Source: an uncultured Paludibaculum sp. (lineage in GTDB: Bacteria; Acidobacteriota; Terriglobia; Bryobacterales; Bryobacteraceae). Taken from it: 64,000 nucleotides of DNA. Position numbers and translations under genes: made by a program. Location: contig NZ_OY762269.1 of NCBI RefSeq assembly GCF_963665245.1, positions 2,982,501 to 3,046,500 of the forward strand, given 5' to 3'. This document shows positions 1-7,222 of this stretch, piece by piece; position 1 is the first letter of the stretch; every line of letters starts with the position of its first letter. The notes below the pieces were generated by a model. That model searched no databases. It saw nothing but the letters and a program-made list of their open reading frames with translations, and was not told the DNA's origin.

Positions 1-113
1 GCAAAATCTGCCTAATTTTCGAGTCTTCCGCCCTTTCTTCCAGGCCAAGTTATTGAATTCTGGTGTGTGGCGAGGCGATTGCTGTTTTCACACCGTAGGA
101 GGACTGAAGACCT

Positions 114-1670
114 ATGAAGATTGCGTTGTCTGTTCTGGTCAGTCTTGCCGCCGCGATGGGGCAAATCCCAAATCCCACCGTGGAGAAGGCAGCACCGACA
201 GAATCTTCCGAGTCCGTCCCCATCTATCGCATTCGAGTCGTGTCGCGCACGACGAAGGCGATCAATTACCACCATCGGAAGGGGACCACCACGATCGACT
301 TCCGAGGGACCGAACTGATGCCGGCCGCGCGAGGCGAGGCCCGCGTGAAGAGCGAGCTTGGCTCCACCAAAATCGAGACCCACCTCGATCATTTGACGGC
401 CGCCAACCAATTTGGCCCAGAGTACATGACTTACGTGCTATGGGCGATCACTCCCGAAGGCCGCGCCATTAACATCGGCGAGGTCGTTCTGGAAGGCGAT
501 GACGCGAAGCTGCTTTCCACTAGCAATCTGCAGAGCTTTGCGCTGATCGTGACCGCCGAACCGTACTTTGCCGTGACCCAACCTAGCGATGTCGTGGTCG
601 CCGAGAACTTCGTCCGCAAGGACACCACGGGCACGATCCAGGATGTGGAGGCGAAGTACGAACTTCTCAAACGCGGGCAATACGTGGTCGACCGCGCGAA
701 GTACAAGCCGGTGCGGGTAGATCCGAAGGGTCCGCTGCAACTCGCCGAAGCGGAAAACGCGGTGGAGATCGCACGGCTCGCCGGCGCCGAACAGTATGCG
801 GCCGACACGTTCAACAAGGCGCGGATCGGTTTGGAGAACGCCACGGGCCTGCTCCACCATGGGAACCACCGTAAGGAGTCGGAGACGAACGCGCGCGAAG
901 CCGCGCAAATGGCCGAGGATGCGCGCATCATCACGATACGGAAGATGAATGAAGAGGTCCAGGCCAGGCAGAAGGCGGAGGCGGAGCGAGCCGTCGAGCA
1001 GGCCAGCCTCGAACAGCAGCGCCGCGCCCAGGCCGATGCCGACCGGGTGGCCGCGGAAGCGGCGAAACGGGAAGCCGACCTGGCTGCCGCGCGAGCTGAA
1101 AGGGAACGTGCCGCCGCCGATGCGGCCCGGGCCGCGGCTTCGGAGCAGCAGAGGCTTCTCGCCGCCCAGGCGGCTGATGCCCGAGCGAGCGCCCAAGCGG
1201 CCGAACAGGCTCGCCTGCAGGCCGAAAAAGAGAAGACCCAGTTGCGCGAACGGCTTCGCCAGCAGTTGAATGCTGTTCTGGAAACCGCGGAGAGTGCGCG
1301 CGGGCTGATCGTCAACATCGCTGACGTGCTCTTCGACTTCGACAAGTACGAACTGAAGCCGGGTGCCCGGGAGAAGATGGCCAAGGTATCGGGCATCCTG
1401 CTGGCCTACCCAGGCCTGAAGATCGAGTTGGAGGGACACACGGATAGCGTTGGCAGTGATGAATACAATCAGGCGCTGTCCGAGCGCCGCGCCAATTCGG
1501 TGCGCGCGTATCTGATCGGGCAGGGCGTGCCTCCCGATACGGTGAGTGCCGCCGGACTGGGGAAAGCCAATCCAGTCGCCTCTAATTCGAACGAAGCGGG
1601 GCGGTTGAAAAACCGCCGTGTGGAGATGGTGGTGTCGGGTGAGCCTATCGGCATTGTGGGCTCAAACTAA
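114..1670 (+). CDS. OmpA-family envelope protein with long coiled coil
   Basis: 518 residues. A short N-terminal signal peptide (about residues 1-16) is followed by a globular region to about residue 220, then an Ala/Glu/Arg-rich segment (about 225-395) that should form a long alpha-helical coiled coil, and a C-terminal OmpA/MotB peptidoglycan-binding domain. The OmpA domain shows the typical VLFDFDKYEL start, the LEGHTDSVGS core and the NRRVEMVV end. OmpA domains bind peptidoglycan non-covalently, so the protein probably links the outer membrane or periplasm to the wall through a helical stalk. No beta-barrel is evident, so it is not a porin. The ATG follows AGGAGG at 97-102. A strong hairpin after the stop suggests it is transcribed alone. 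The N-terminal 200 residues were not assigned to a family. Confidence 0.9.
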   Translation: MKIALSVLVSLAAAMGQIPNPTVEKAAPTESSESVPIYRIRVVSRTTKAINYHHRKGTTTIDFRGTELMPAARGEARVKSELGSTKIETHLDHLTAANQFGPEYMTYVLWAITPEGRAINIGEVVLEGDDAKLLSTSNLQSFALIVTAEPYFAVTQPSDVVVAENFVRKDTTGTIQDVEAKYELLKRGQYVVDRAKYKPVRVDPKGPLQLAEAENAVEIARLAGAEQYAADTFNKARIGLENATGLLHHGNHRKESETNAREAAQMAEDARIITIRKMNEEVQARQKAEAERAVEQASLEQQRRAQADADRVAAEAAKREADLAAARAERERAAADAARAAASEQQRLLAAQAADARASAQAAEQARLQAEKEKTQLRERLRQQLNAVLETAESARGLIVNIADVLFDFDKYELKPGAREKMAKVSGILLAYPGLKIELEGHTDSVGSDEYNQALSERRANSVRAYLIGQGVPPDTVSAAGLGKANPVASNSNEAGRLKNRRVEMVVSGEPIGIVGSN

Positions 1671-1676
1671 CCTGGG

Positions 1677-1716
1677 CCGCCGGGCAGTTGAGGTGTTGAG
1701 CCTCGCTGCCCGGCGG
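1677..1716 (+). terminator. Terminator hairpin after the OmpA-family gene
   Basis: CCGCCGGGCAG (1677-1687) pairs perfectly with CTGCCCGGCGG (1706-1716). The loop contains a secondary GAGG/CCTC pairing. The tail (CTTGATTTGTGTG) is moderately T-rich. It lies 7 bases after the stop codon at 1670. Confidence 0.7.
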
Positions 1717-1791
1717 GCTTGATTTGTGTGGGTGGGAGTGAGTTGGGCGGGCGATGGAAGTCTCCACACCAGTCCGAAGTCGCACCTGACG

Positions 1792-2157
1792 TTATCGTTC
1801 GCTCACGCCTTCGTGAATCGTGGGAATGAGGAGGGCCAGCGTAGAGGGGAGATAGAACAAGCCCACGCTCATTCCTGCCAGGATCACGAAGAGCAGGAGT
1901 CCGATGCCAACTGGCGTCTGGAGTTTCCTGAAGAAGATCGTCAGCGCTACGGCCAGTACGGGGAGAGTGCATACCAGAGGAACGATGGCGCCGCCACGCG
2001 TATCGAGAGTGTTCACGCGGTAGTGCCTCGTGACCGTTGTCTGGCCGGACGAACGTGTCTCTGTGACTTCATAGAGGGGGAGCGCTAACGCCGCGGCGGC
2101 AGCCGCGATTGCCAGCAGAAGCGCAATGATTCGGTAGCGAAGCATTGTGAATCGCAC
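1792..2157 (-). CDS. Small membrane protein of unknown function
   Basis: 121 residues with about three hydrophobic segments: an N-terminal helix (LLLAIAAAAAALALPLY), a middle helix around residues 58-73 and a third around 82-112. A short polar, probably extracytoplasmic loop lies between the first two. No motif or catalytic residue was recognised and I cannot assign a family. It stands alone, convergent with the OmpA-family gene. The start could be either of two ATGs, 2157 or 2145; the second gives MLRYRIIALLL, a more typical inner-membrane N-terminus. Confidence 0.55.
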   Translation of the reverse strand: MRFTMLRYRIIALLLAIAAAAAALALPLYEVTETRSSGQTTVTRHYRVNTLDTRGGAIVPLVCTLPVLAVALTIFFRKLQTPVGIGLLLFVILAGMSVGLFYLPSTLALLIPTIHEGVSER

Positions 2158-2503
2158 CTGATCAACACTCCGTTCGTGGTTTTCATTCTAGTACGTGATC
2201 GAATCCGATGCGATTGTGGTATGGGGAGAAGACTGGCAGGGCAAAGTTTCCTGAAGTGCCGGAGCGGAGGCTCTGAGGTGATTTTGGTAGTGGTTTGTTC
2301 CTTGTGGGGCTTGCAGGAAGGTGGATGTCTGGGTGTCCGTGCTGCGGTTGGTCCCCGCGCTCATGAGAAGGCATGTCGCGATGCAGTTCGACGGGGCCGG
2401 TTGAGGGGCTTCCTGGATGGGTCTCGCGCCGGAGGGATTCCGAGCCTGCGAGGTGTAGAGCTGCCGGTAAGTTGCACCAAGGTATAACTTGAGAAGGGCA
2501 GCC
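2158..2503. other. Intergenic stretch, nothing recognised
   Basis: About 345 bases between the divergent small membrane protein and the MazEF-like pair. Open frames on both strands are low-complexity and do not resemble a protein family. No clear hairpin or repeat was seen. The promoters of the two flanking divergent units must lie here. Confidence 0.5.
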
Positions 2504-2761
2504 ATGTACACAACCCATCTGCGCAAGGTCGGCGCGTCGATCATGCTGGCGGTTCCGCCGGCACTACTTGACCTCCTGCGGCTGCGGCCGGGCGTGAAAG
2601 TCGGCATTGCGGTGGAAGGCGGTCAACTGGTGGTGAAACCGCACTCGCGTCCCCGCTACACGCTGGATGAACTCCTTGCTCAATGCGATACCAAGGCGGC
2701 GAGGAGCAAGGAAGATCTTGAGTGGGTCCGGGGCAAGGCGGCCGGTGGTGAGCTGATCTGA
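2504..2761 (+). CDS. MazE/AbrB-type antitoxin
   Basis: 85 residues from the ATG at 2504, which has GAGAAGG 6 bases upstream; this start is preferred over the in-frame TTG at 2489. The N-terminus (HLRKVGASIMLAVPPALLDLL) has the SpoVT/AbrB swapped-hairpin pattern of MazE antitoxins, including the 'vG.S..l.iP' core. The acidic, helical C-terminus (about residues 45-85) would wrap the toxin. In this family the N-terminal half binds the operon's own promoter and the C-terminal half neutralises MazF. Its stop codon overlaps the ATG of the MazF-like gene by one base (TGATG), as expected for translational coupling in a type II module. Confidence 0.85.
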   Translation: MYTTHLRKVGASIMLAVPPALLDLLRLRPGVKVGIAVEGGQLVVKPHSRPRYTLDELLAQCDTKAARSKEDLEWVRGKAAGGELI

Positions 2762-3093
2762 TGAAGCGCGGTGATGTCTGGCTGATTGGGCTCGATCCCA
2801 CGGAAGGGCATGAGCAAAAAGGGGGACGGCCCATCTTGATCGTCTCACCGGAGGCTTTCAACCGCGTGACCAAAGTGCCGGTGGTTCTGCCCATTACCAG
2901 CGCAGGAAACTTCCCGCGGACAGCGGGTTTTGCGGTCTCGCTGTCGGGGGCAGGAATGCAGACCACCGGTGTTGTCCGCTGCGATCAACCTTGCGCGCTG
3001 GATCTGGGCGCACGCGGGGGGAAGAGACTGGAGAGCGTGCCTGACGCGATTGTCGAGGAAGTGCTGGCGAGGCTGTCGGCGATATTCGAATGA
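2761..3093 (+). CDS. MazF/PemK-family endoribonuclease toxin
   Basis: 110 residues, the usual length for MazF. It opens with MKRGDVWLIGLDPTEGHEQ, the conserved MazF start (RGdvw...ldPt.GhEq), followed by GGRPILIVSP and a VVLPITS strand that correspond to the conserved SH3-like barrel. The toxin cleaves single-stranded RNA at short sequence motifs and is held inactive by the cognate antitoxin encoded immediately upstream with a one-base overlap. The C-terminal helix (RLESVPDAIVEEVLARLSAIF) is family-typical, so the gene looks intact. It is the first unit of a toxin-antitoxin cluster reaching to 5.7 kb. Confidence 0.9.
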   Translation: MKRGDVWLIGLDPTEGHEQKGGRPILIVSPEAFNRVTKVPVVLPITSAGNFPRTAGFAVSLSGAGMQTTGVVRCDQPCALDLGARGGKRLESVPDAIVEEVLARLSAIFE

Positions 3094-3150
3094 GCAAGGA
3101 TTAGCGATTCGTGAACGTAGATTGTGGTTACCGGCGAGCCTTCTTTCCCT

Positions 3151-3342
3151 CTACTTCCGTTCCCTCAGATGCCGCGAGGATATCCACAGTACCGTGTTCA
3201 TTATGATGAGTGTGCCGACCACCGCTATCAGTGATGGCCAATCTGACGTCAGCCGGTCAGTAAAGCAGGCATAAATAATAATTGCAGCGTTAAAAATGAC
3301 AAAGCGAAGTGCCATCGGAGTCTTGTTGAAAGAACCAATCAC
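3151..3342 (-). CDS. Possible two-helix membrane protein
   Basis: 63 residues with two hydrophobic segments (about 12-27 and 37-54) and a basic C-terminus ending SSRHLRERK. No family recognised. It lies just downstream of the truncated AbiEii frame on the same strand, where the rest of the AbiEii gene would be expected, but it does not resemble AbiEii. It may be a genuine small gene, or sequence brought in by the event that removed the toxin. Confidence 0.35.
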   Translation of the reverse strand: MIGSFNKTPMALRFVIFNAAIIIYACFTDRLTSDWPSLIAVVGTLIIMNTVLWISSRHLRERK

Positions 3343-3360
3343 CAGCAGCCTCCTGAAGTT

Positions 3361-3594
3361 CTATGGGGTGGCAACCACTGTTGCGGCTATGAGCGCATGT
3401 TTGGAGATGCGTTGACCACCCCCAAGCCAGACGGTTTGCATTTCCTGGAAAAGCCGTGCGAGAAACCGGCCGAAGGCAACCTGACGACGGAGGCGTTGCA
3501 GGTCCACTGCTTCTTCGCGGGAGATTCGCTTGAGCCGCTCCTCCAGCGAGGTTCGAAGCGCAACGCCGGAGTTGTACTGCCGATTCGTGGTCAT
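3361..3594 (-). pseudogene. AbiEii nucleotidyltransferase toxin, N-terminal stump
   Basis: A 77-codon frame whose first ~55 residues match the start of AbiEii/AbiGii toxins: the SLEERLKRIS.EE..DLQRLRRQV stretch, then FGRFLARLFQ and a WLGGGQR segment where the family has its nucleotidyltransferase WVLKGG core. The frame then runs into unrelated sequence and stops. Family members are typically 250-300 residues, so the catalytic D-x-D region and everything after it are missing. The ATG overlaps the AbiEi stop codon (ATGA), so the operon structure survives while the toxin should be non-functional. The assignment rests on recognising the N-terminal pattern by eye. Confidence 0.65.
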
Positions 3595-4193
3595 CGGTGG
3601 CCCTGTTCCAGCGATTCAATGATCTGAGCGACGCCGGGGTTCTTACGGGCCTTAGCAACCTGTCCAGTGGTCAGTTTGCCCAGGCGCCTTGCATCCTGGA
3701 AAGCATCTCGAAGAGAGGATTCTTGGAGTGATTGCTCCCGCCAGACGTCGAGGATCGTTCGCAGTGCAGTAGTCACCGGGACGTTTTCGACCACCTCTAT
3801 GTCGGAGGCGGCGACCTCGGCGAAGTGCAGCCGGAGCACAGGCGGGATCTCCGAACCTTTTCGAAAGGTGGGCGGTACGGTCAGATCGATCCTCGCCGGG
3901 TTGACATCGGTGAGTTCGTCGAGTGCGAGGGCCGTACGGTGACTGAACACGCCCTGCGGTGAGTCGCTACGGCCTCGAGACCAAAGCCACCAGAGGATCA
4001 AATCGGGGCGGGGGGGCGACAGGAAGAGCGCAAGGCGATAGATGCCTCGATGCTCCCGAACCCAGTTGCCGGCTCCGACGTGGTAGTTCCGTTTGCTGGC
4101 TGTGTATCCGAGGTGTGCGGCCTGCTTCGTTGTGAAATAGCCACTCTGTGCTTCAGCGATCTGGTAGAGGTCCCGGCTACTGGTCCTCTGCAT
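3591..4193 (-). CDS. AbiEi-family type IV antitoxin / transcriptional regulator
   Basis: 200 residues. The N-terminus (LYQIAEAQSGYFTTKQAA, then GYTASKRNYHVGAGNWVREHRGIYRL) is the AbiEi winged-helix domain that binds DNA. The middle (FSHRTALALDELTDVNPARIDLTVP) and C-terminus match the AbiEi antitoxin domain. In the AbiE system the antitoxin represses its own promoter and counteracts the AbiEii nucleotidyltransferase. Here the gene is full length and its stop overlaps the ATG of a truncated AbiEii, so only the regulator half of the module appears intact. The start ATG lies inside a palindrome (4191-4221) that is a good operator candidate. Confidence 0.85.
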   Translation of the reverse strand: MQRTSSRDLYQIAEAQSGYFTTKQAAHLGYTASKRNYHVGAGNWVREHRGIYRLALFLSPPRPDLILWWLWSRGRSDSPQGVFSHRTALALDELTDVNPARIDLTVPPTFRKGSEIPPVLRLHFAEVAASDIEVVENVPVTTALRTILDVWREQSLQESSLRDAFQDARRLGKLTTGQVAKARKNPGVAQIIESLEQGHR

Positions 4194-4221
4194 AATAGTT
4201 CAACTTTCTTGAGCTATTATG
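4191..4221. promoter_or_regulatory. Palindrome at the AbiEi start, candidate autoregulatory operator
   Basis: CATAATAG (4191-4198) mirrors CTATTATG (4214-4221). The symmetry continues, after one mismatch, as TCAA (4200-4203) and TTGA (4209-4212), giving 13-base arms around a short centre. The first arm contains the AbiEi start codon (complement of CAT, 4191-4193). AbiEi antitoxins are known to repress by binding inverted repeats in their own promoter. The same structure in RNA could also fold over the start codon. Inference from sequence symmetry only. Confidence 0.5.
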
Positions 4222-4337
4222 CGGCCTGACAACGACGGGGGGCAAATCTGGGACGAGTCTGGCGGTTCGAAGAGAATCTTGATCCGGACGAGTGGCCGCA
4301 CTTGCAGTTCGCGAATCGCGAATTGCGAATAGATGTC

Positions 4338-4874
4338 ATGGCGCTGAAGCCACAGGATGTGTATGTGGTGCTCAAGATCGTGGCATCCCGGGCGGATCGT
4401 GCGCCGTACTCCCAGTTGGCCGCGGAGTTGGTCATGAGCCCGTCTGAGGTGCACGCCTGCGTGCGCCGCGCTGAAGGTAGCCGCTTGCTCCACGGGCCGC
4501 AACGGAAGAATCGCCCGAACTTTGCGGCGCTCGAAGAGTTCCTCATCCACGGGCTGAAGTACGTCTTTCCGCCCGAACGAGGCGAAGTCACGCGCGGGGT
4601 TCCGACGTCGTACGCTGCCGAGCCGCTCCGCGGCATGATCACGCAAGGGGACGAACTGGTTCCGGTCTGGCCGTATGCGGAGGGCCCGCAGCGGGGCGTC
4701 GCGTTTGAGCCGCTGTATAAGACCGCCCCCATCGCTGCTCTGCGCGACTCCTGCTTCTACGAGTACCTGGCCCTCGCCGACGCCTTGCGGGACGGGCGGG
4801 CTCGTGAACGGAAGGCGGCCGAGGCGGAGTTGTGCCGGCGGTTCAAGGAAGCAAATGAAGGACTCAAATCGTGA
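4338..4874 (+). CDS. Winged-helix DNA-binding protein of unknown role
   Basis: 178 residues from ATG 4338; a TTG at 4302 in the same frame would add 12 residues. The N-terminal 60 residues (MALKPQDVYVVLKIVAS, then YSQLAAELVMSPSEVHACVRRAEGSRLL) form a MarR/winged-helix fold with a clear helix-turn-helix (LAAELVMSPSEVHACVRRA). The rest is a conserved-looking region of unknown function (FLIHGLKYVFPPERG) ending in a charged helix. I recognise the general pattern as a widespread hypothetical family often found near toxin-antitoxin or nucleotidyltransferase genes, but I know no function for it. It is divergent from AbiEi across a 145-base region containing the palindrome, so both genes could share an operator. 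Confidence 0.75.
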   Translation: MALKPQDVYVVLKIVASRADRAPYSQLAAELVMSPSEVHACVRRAEGSRLLHGPQRKNRPNFAALEEFLIHGLKYVFPPERGEVTRGVPTSYAAEPLRGMITQGDELVPVWPYAEGPQRGVAFEPLYKTAPIAALRDSCFYEYLALADALRDGRARERKAAEAELCRRFKEANEGLKS

Positions 4875-4956
4875 GGGGTTAGTTGTCGCTGCGCGGCTCC
4901 AGCGACCTCATCTGGGGAACTCGTGTTTGTGGGAGGGGCGGTCGTCCATAATTACG

Positions 4957-4974
4957 ACAATGTGTTATCATTGT
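4957..4974. promoter_or_regulatory. Inverted repeat upstream of the Phd-like antitoxin
   Basis: ACAATG (4957-4962) and CATTGT (4969-4974) are perfect inverted repeats around TGTTAT. A TATCAT at 4966-4971 could be a -10 element, so a bound repressor would block the promoter. Phd/YefM antitoxins autoregulate through short palindromes of this kind. The site lies 22 bases before the antitoxin ATG. Confidence 0.4.
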
Positions 4975-4996
4975 GTACGCAATCGAGGTTGCAACT

Positions 4997-5266
4997 ATGC
5001 AGACCACCAAAGTCGGAATTCGGGAGTTTCGGGAGAAGCTGGCGGACTACCTTGAATCGAAGACGCCGGTTGCGATCACACGGCACGGGGCGACGATTGG
5101 GATCTATGTCCCCACAAAGCCGAAGCCAAGCCAGGCGGATCTGGAAGCCCTGCGCGTTGCTGGCGAGAAGATGCAGGAGTTGATTGCGGCGGCGGGGACA
5201 AATGATGACCAGATCGTGGCCGACTTCAAGAAGATCCGGCGTGAGCGGCGAAAGCGTAGTGAGTAG
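4997..5266 (+). CDS. Phd/YefM-family antitoxin
   Basis: 89 residues from the ATG at 4997, which has GAGG at 4985-4988; a GTG at 4973 in frame falls inside the inverted repeat and is less likely. The N-terminus (TTKVGIREFREKLADYLES, then PVAITRHGATIGIYVP) is the Phd/YefM DNA-binding fold. The C-terminal helix, rich in Lys/Arg/Glu, is where these antitoxins bind their toxins. It sits two bases upstream of a PIN-domain gene, so the pair is a VapBC-like type II module with a Phd-type antitoxin. Autoregulation through the upstream palindrome is likely. Confidence 0.85.
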   Translation: MQTTKVGIREFREKLADYLESKTPVAITRHGATIGIYVPTKPKPSQADLEALRVAGEKMQELIAAAGTNDDQIVADFKKIRRERRKRSE

Positions 5267-5268
5267 CG

Positions 5269-5697
5269 GTGGTGGTGCTGGATGCTAACATCCTGATTCG
5301 AGCGGTGCTGGGGACGCGGGTGCTGGGTTTGCTTCGGAAGTACGCGGGGCGGGTCGAGTTCATGGCCCCCGATGTTATGTTTCAGGAAGCGAGAGAGCAT
5401 CTGCCGGGTATCCTGGAGTCGCGGAGGATTCCGACGGCTCCGGCAATGGCGGCGCTTGAACTTGTGGATCGGTTGGTCCAAATGGTCGAAGCGGAAACTT
5501 ACGGTCCATTTGAGTCGATTGCCCGCGAGCGGATTGACAGGCGCGACGAAGAGGATTGGCCGGTGCTGGCCGCTGCCCTCGCGCTCGGGTGCCCGATTTG
5601 GACGGAGGACACCGACTTTTTCGGCTGCGGCGTGGCGACATGGACGACGGATCGCGTTGAGTTGTACCTGGCGAAGGCTGCGGACCGAGAAATATAA
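5269..5697 (+). CDS. PIN-domain ribonuclease toxin (VapC-like)
   Basis: 142 residues starting at GTG. The first strand, VVLDANILIRAVLG, carries the first PIN aspartate (D5). Further acidic residues of the metal site are seen in RRDEEDWPVLAAALALG and in WTEDTDFFG, matching the conserved PIN order of D, E, D and D/N. PIN toxins are Mg-dependent ribonucleases that often cut tRNA or rRNA. The first codon is two bases after the antitoxin stop, so the two are co-translated. All expected acidic positions appear present, so I expect an active enzyme. Confidence 0.85.
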   Translation: MVVLDANILIRAVLGTRVLGLLRKYAGRVEFMAPDVMFQEAREHLPGILESRRIPTAPAMAALELVDRLVQMVEAETYGPFESIARERIDRRDEEDWPVLAAALALGCPIWTEDTDFFGCGVATWTTDRVELYLAKAADREI

Positions 5698-5924
5698 CAG
5701 TCCAGGAGTTTGGCAGGAAACTACTCCAAGAGCTCAAACAAGAATTTTGCGCGGTTGGATAGCATAGTTGACGCTGAGGGAGAAGTTCTTCGTGAAGACC
5801 GCAAGCCTGGCCGTGCGGGAGTACACTACCGGTGAGACGATTTACTAATCGCGACGCGGACCATTGAGGCGATCGCGCAAGAGGGGTCTAGCGGGAGTTT
5901 GTTGCGAAAGGCCTCAAATAGGAC

Positions 5925-6917
5925 ATGCATCCTGCAGCTCAACAGGGCGGCAAGCGTTTGAGATCGTGGGTCAGGTTTGCCATCGCCGGGGCCAGTGCTT
6001 TCGCCGTTGTCGCCGGTATCGGTGCGATGTACCAGAACCTTGCGAGCGATAGAGACTGGAAACTGGTTCCCCCGCCGGGTGTGCGCGTTGATGTAGGCGG
6101 CTATCGCATGCACATGTTGTGCATGGGGGTCGGCGGACCGACGGTGGTTCTCGATTCCGGATTGGGCGACTATTCCATTCACTGGCGCAGGGTTCAGGGG
6201 GAGATCGCCGGCGTCACCCGCACTTGCTCCTATGATCGCGCCGGACTTGGCTGGAGCGATCCCAGTCCCCGGGTGCGGACCAGCGCGGTGATCGCGGAGG
6301 AATTGCACACCTTGTTGCACCGGGCCGGGATCCGGCCGCCTTATATCCTGGTCGGCCATTCAATGGGGGGATTGCACGTGCGGATGTTTCAGCGCCTCTA
6401 TCCATCCGAGACCGAAGGTATGACGCTGATCGACTCATCGCATCCCGACCAGGATGGCCGGTTTCCGCCTAGCATCACCGCGGCCATAGCGAATTATCAA
6501 GAGCACCTCAGGCGTATGCGACTATTGATGCCGTTTGGAATTCCACGCCTGTTTCGGTGGTGTGGCGAGGGAAATCCAGAACTGCAGCCGGCGTTGCGAG
6601 CCAATGCGTGCCGAACAGCTGCAATCCACGAGACCGTCGCGGAATCAGAGGCATTCAATTCGAGCGCGAACGAAGTCCGAGCAGCGGGATGGTTGGGCGA
6701 GTTGCCGCTTGTTGTGATTTCAGAGGATCCGGCAAAGAACGCACCGGAGGGCGTGGGCGTCTTTGAAGCCATGCAGTCGGACCTTGCCGGACTCTCTTCG
6801 CATAGCGCCCGAATAGTCGCCATTGGCAGTGGTCATCAAATCCATTGGGAACGGCCTGACCTTGTGGTCAGCGCAATTCGAGCGATGGTCGCGGAGATCC
6901 GACACGCGCAGCCATAG
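5925..6917 (+). CDS. Membrane-anchored or secreted alpha/beta hydrolase
   Basis: 330 residues. A basic N-terminus and one hydrophobic helix (about residues 17-35) act as signal or anchor, followed by an alpha/beta-hydrolase domain. The nucleophile elbow is GHSMGG with Ser146. The oxyanion-side strand is VVLDSGLGDYS, and the catalytic His is in GSGHQIHWERPDLV near the C-terminus; an acid is plausible in VVISEDP. The sequence around CSYDRAGLGWSDPSP is typical of the hydrolase group that includes proline iminopeptidases and haloperoxidase-like esterases. The substrate cannot be read from the sequence. The 228 bases before it contain no gene. It is the last gene before the hydrogenase-fragment-flanked segment. 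Confidence 0.8.
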   Translation: MHPAAQQGGKRLRSWVRFAIAGASAFAVVAGIGAMYQNLASDRDWKLVPPPGVRVDVGGYRMHMLCMGVGGPTVVLDSGLGDYSIHWRRVQGEIAGVTRTCSYDRAGLGWSDPSPRVRTSAVIAEELHTLLHRAGIRPPYILVGHSMGGLHVRMFQRLYPSETEGMTLIDSSHPDQDGRFPPSITAAIANYQEHLRRMRLLMPFGIPRLFRWCGEGNPELQPALRANACRTAAIHETVAESEAFNSSANEVRAAGWLGELPLVVISEDPAKNAPEGVGVFEAMQSDLAGLSSHSARIVAIGSGHQIHWERPDLVVSAIRAMVAEIRHAQP

Positions 6918-7033
6918 GTGCTGGCATTCGATGCCGGCCGAGTGGGCCAATTGGCAAGCGAATCCCGATTCGCCAGGCGAGCATTAGCAGATCACGCCGC
7001 CTTGCCGAAAGGAAACCATTCTCTGCCTCCTCG

Positions 7034-7222
7034 CTATTCCGGCTTTGGCCAGGAGTCGACCAGTTTTTCCTGCGGGCTCCACAGCCTCAGATCCACCGCT
7101 GGGCCGCCATCAGCGTGCGTGGAGCAGCTTAGGCACGGGTGGTAGGCTCGGACTACGGCGGAGACGCGGTTGACGGCTCCTTCTTTTGGCTGGGCTCCGT
7201 CTACGAATTGTTCGGCTACCTG
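7034..7222 (-). pseudogene. Detached copy of the 3' end of the [NiFe] hydrogenase large-subunit gene
   Basis: Read on the minus strand, this stretch translates without stop or frameshift into 62 residues ending in a TAG. By hand alignment 54 of 62 are identical to the last 62 residues of the large subunit encoded at 10550-11977. The nickel-ligand motif is present, but the aspartate has become histidine (HPCLSCSTH against DPCLSCSTH). Homology begins abruptly at 7222, corresponding to about 10738 in the intact gene, and ends at the stop codon. Both copies have the same orientation, so they form imperfect direct repeats around the intervening segment. There is no start codon or upstream body, so it is a remnant. 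Confidence 0.85.

Noticed and set aside
5698..5924. A gene between the PIN toxin and the alpha/beta hydrolase
   Set aside because: No frame has a start with a plausible ribosome-binding site or a recognisable sequence; treated as intergenic.
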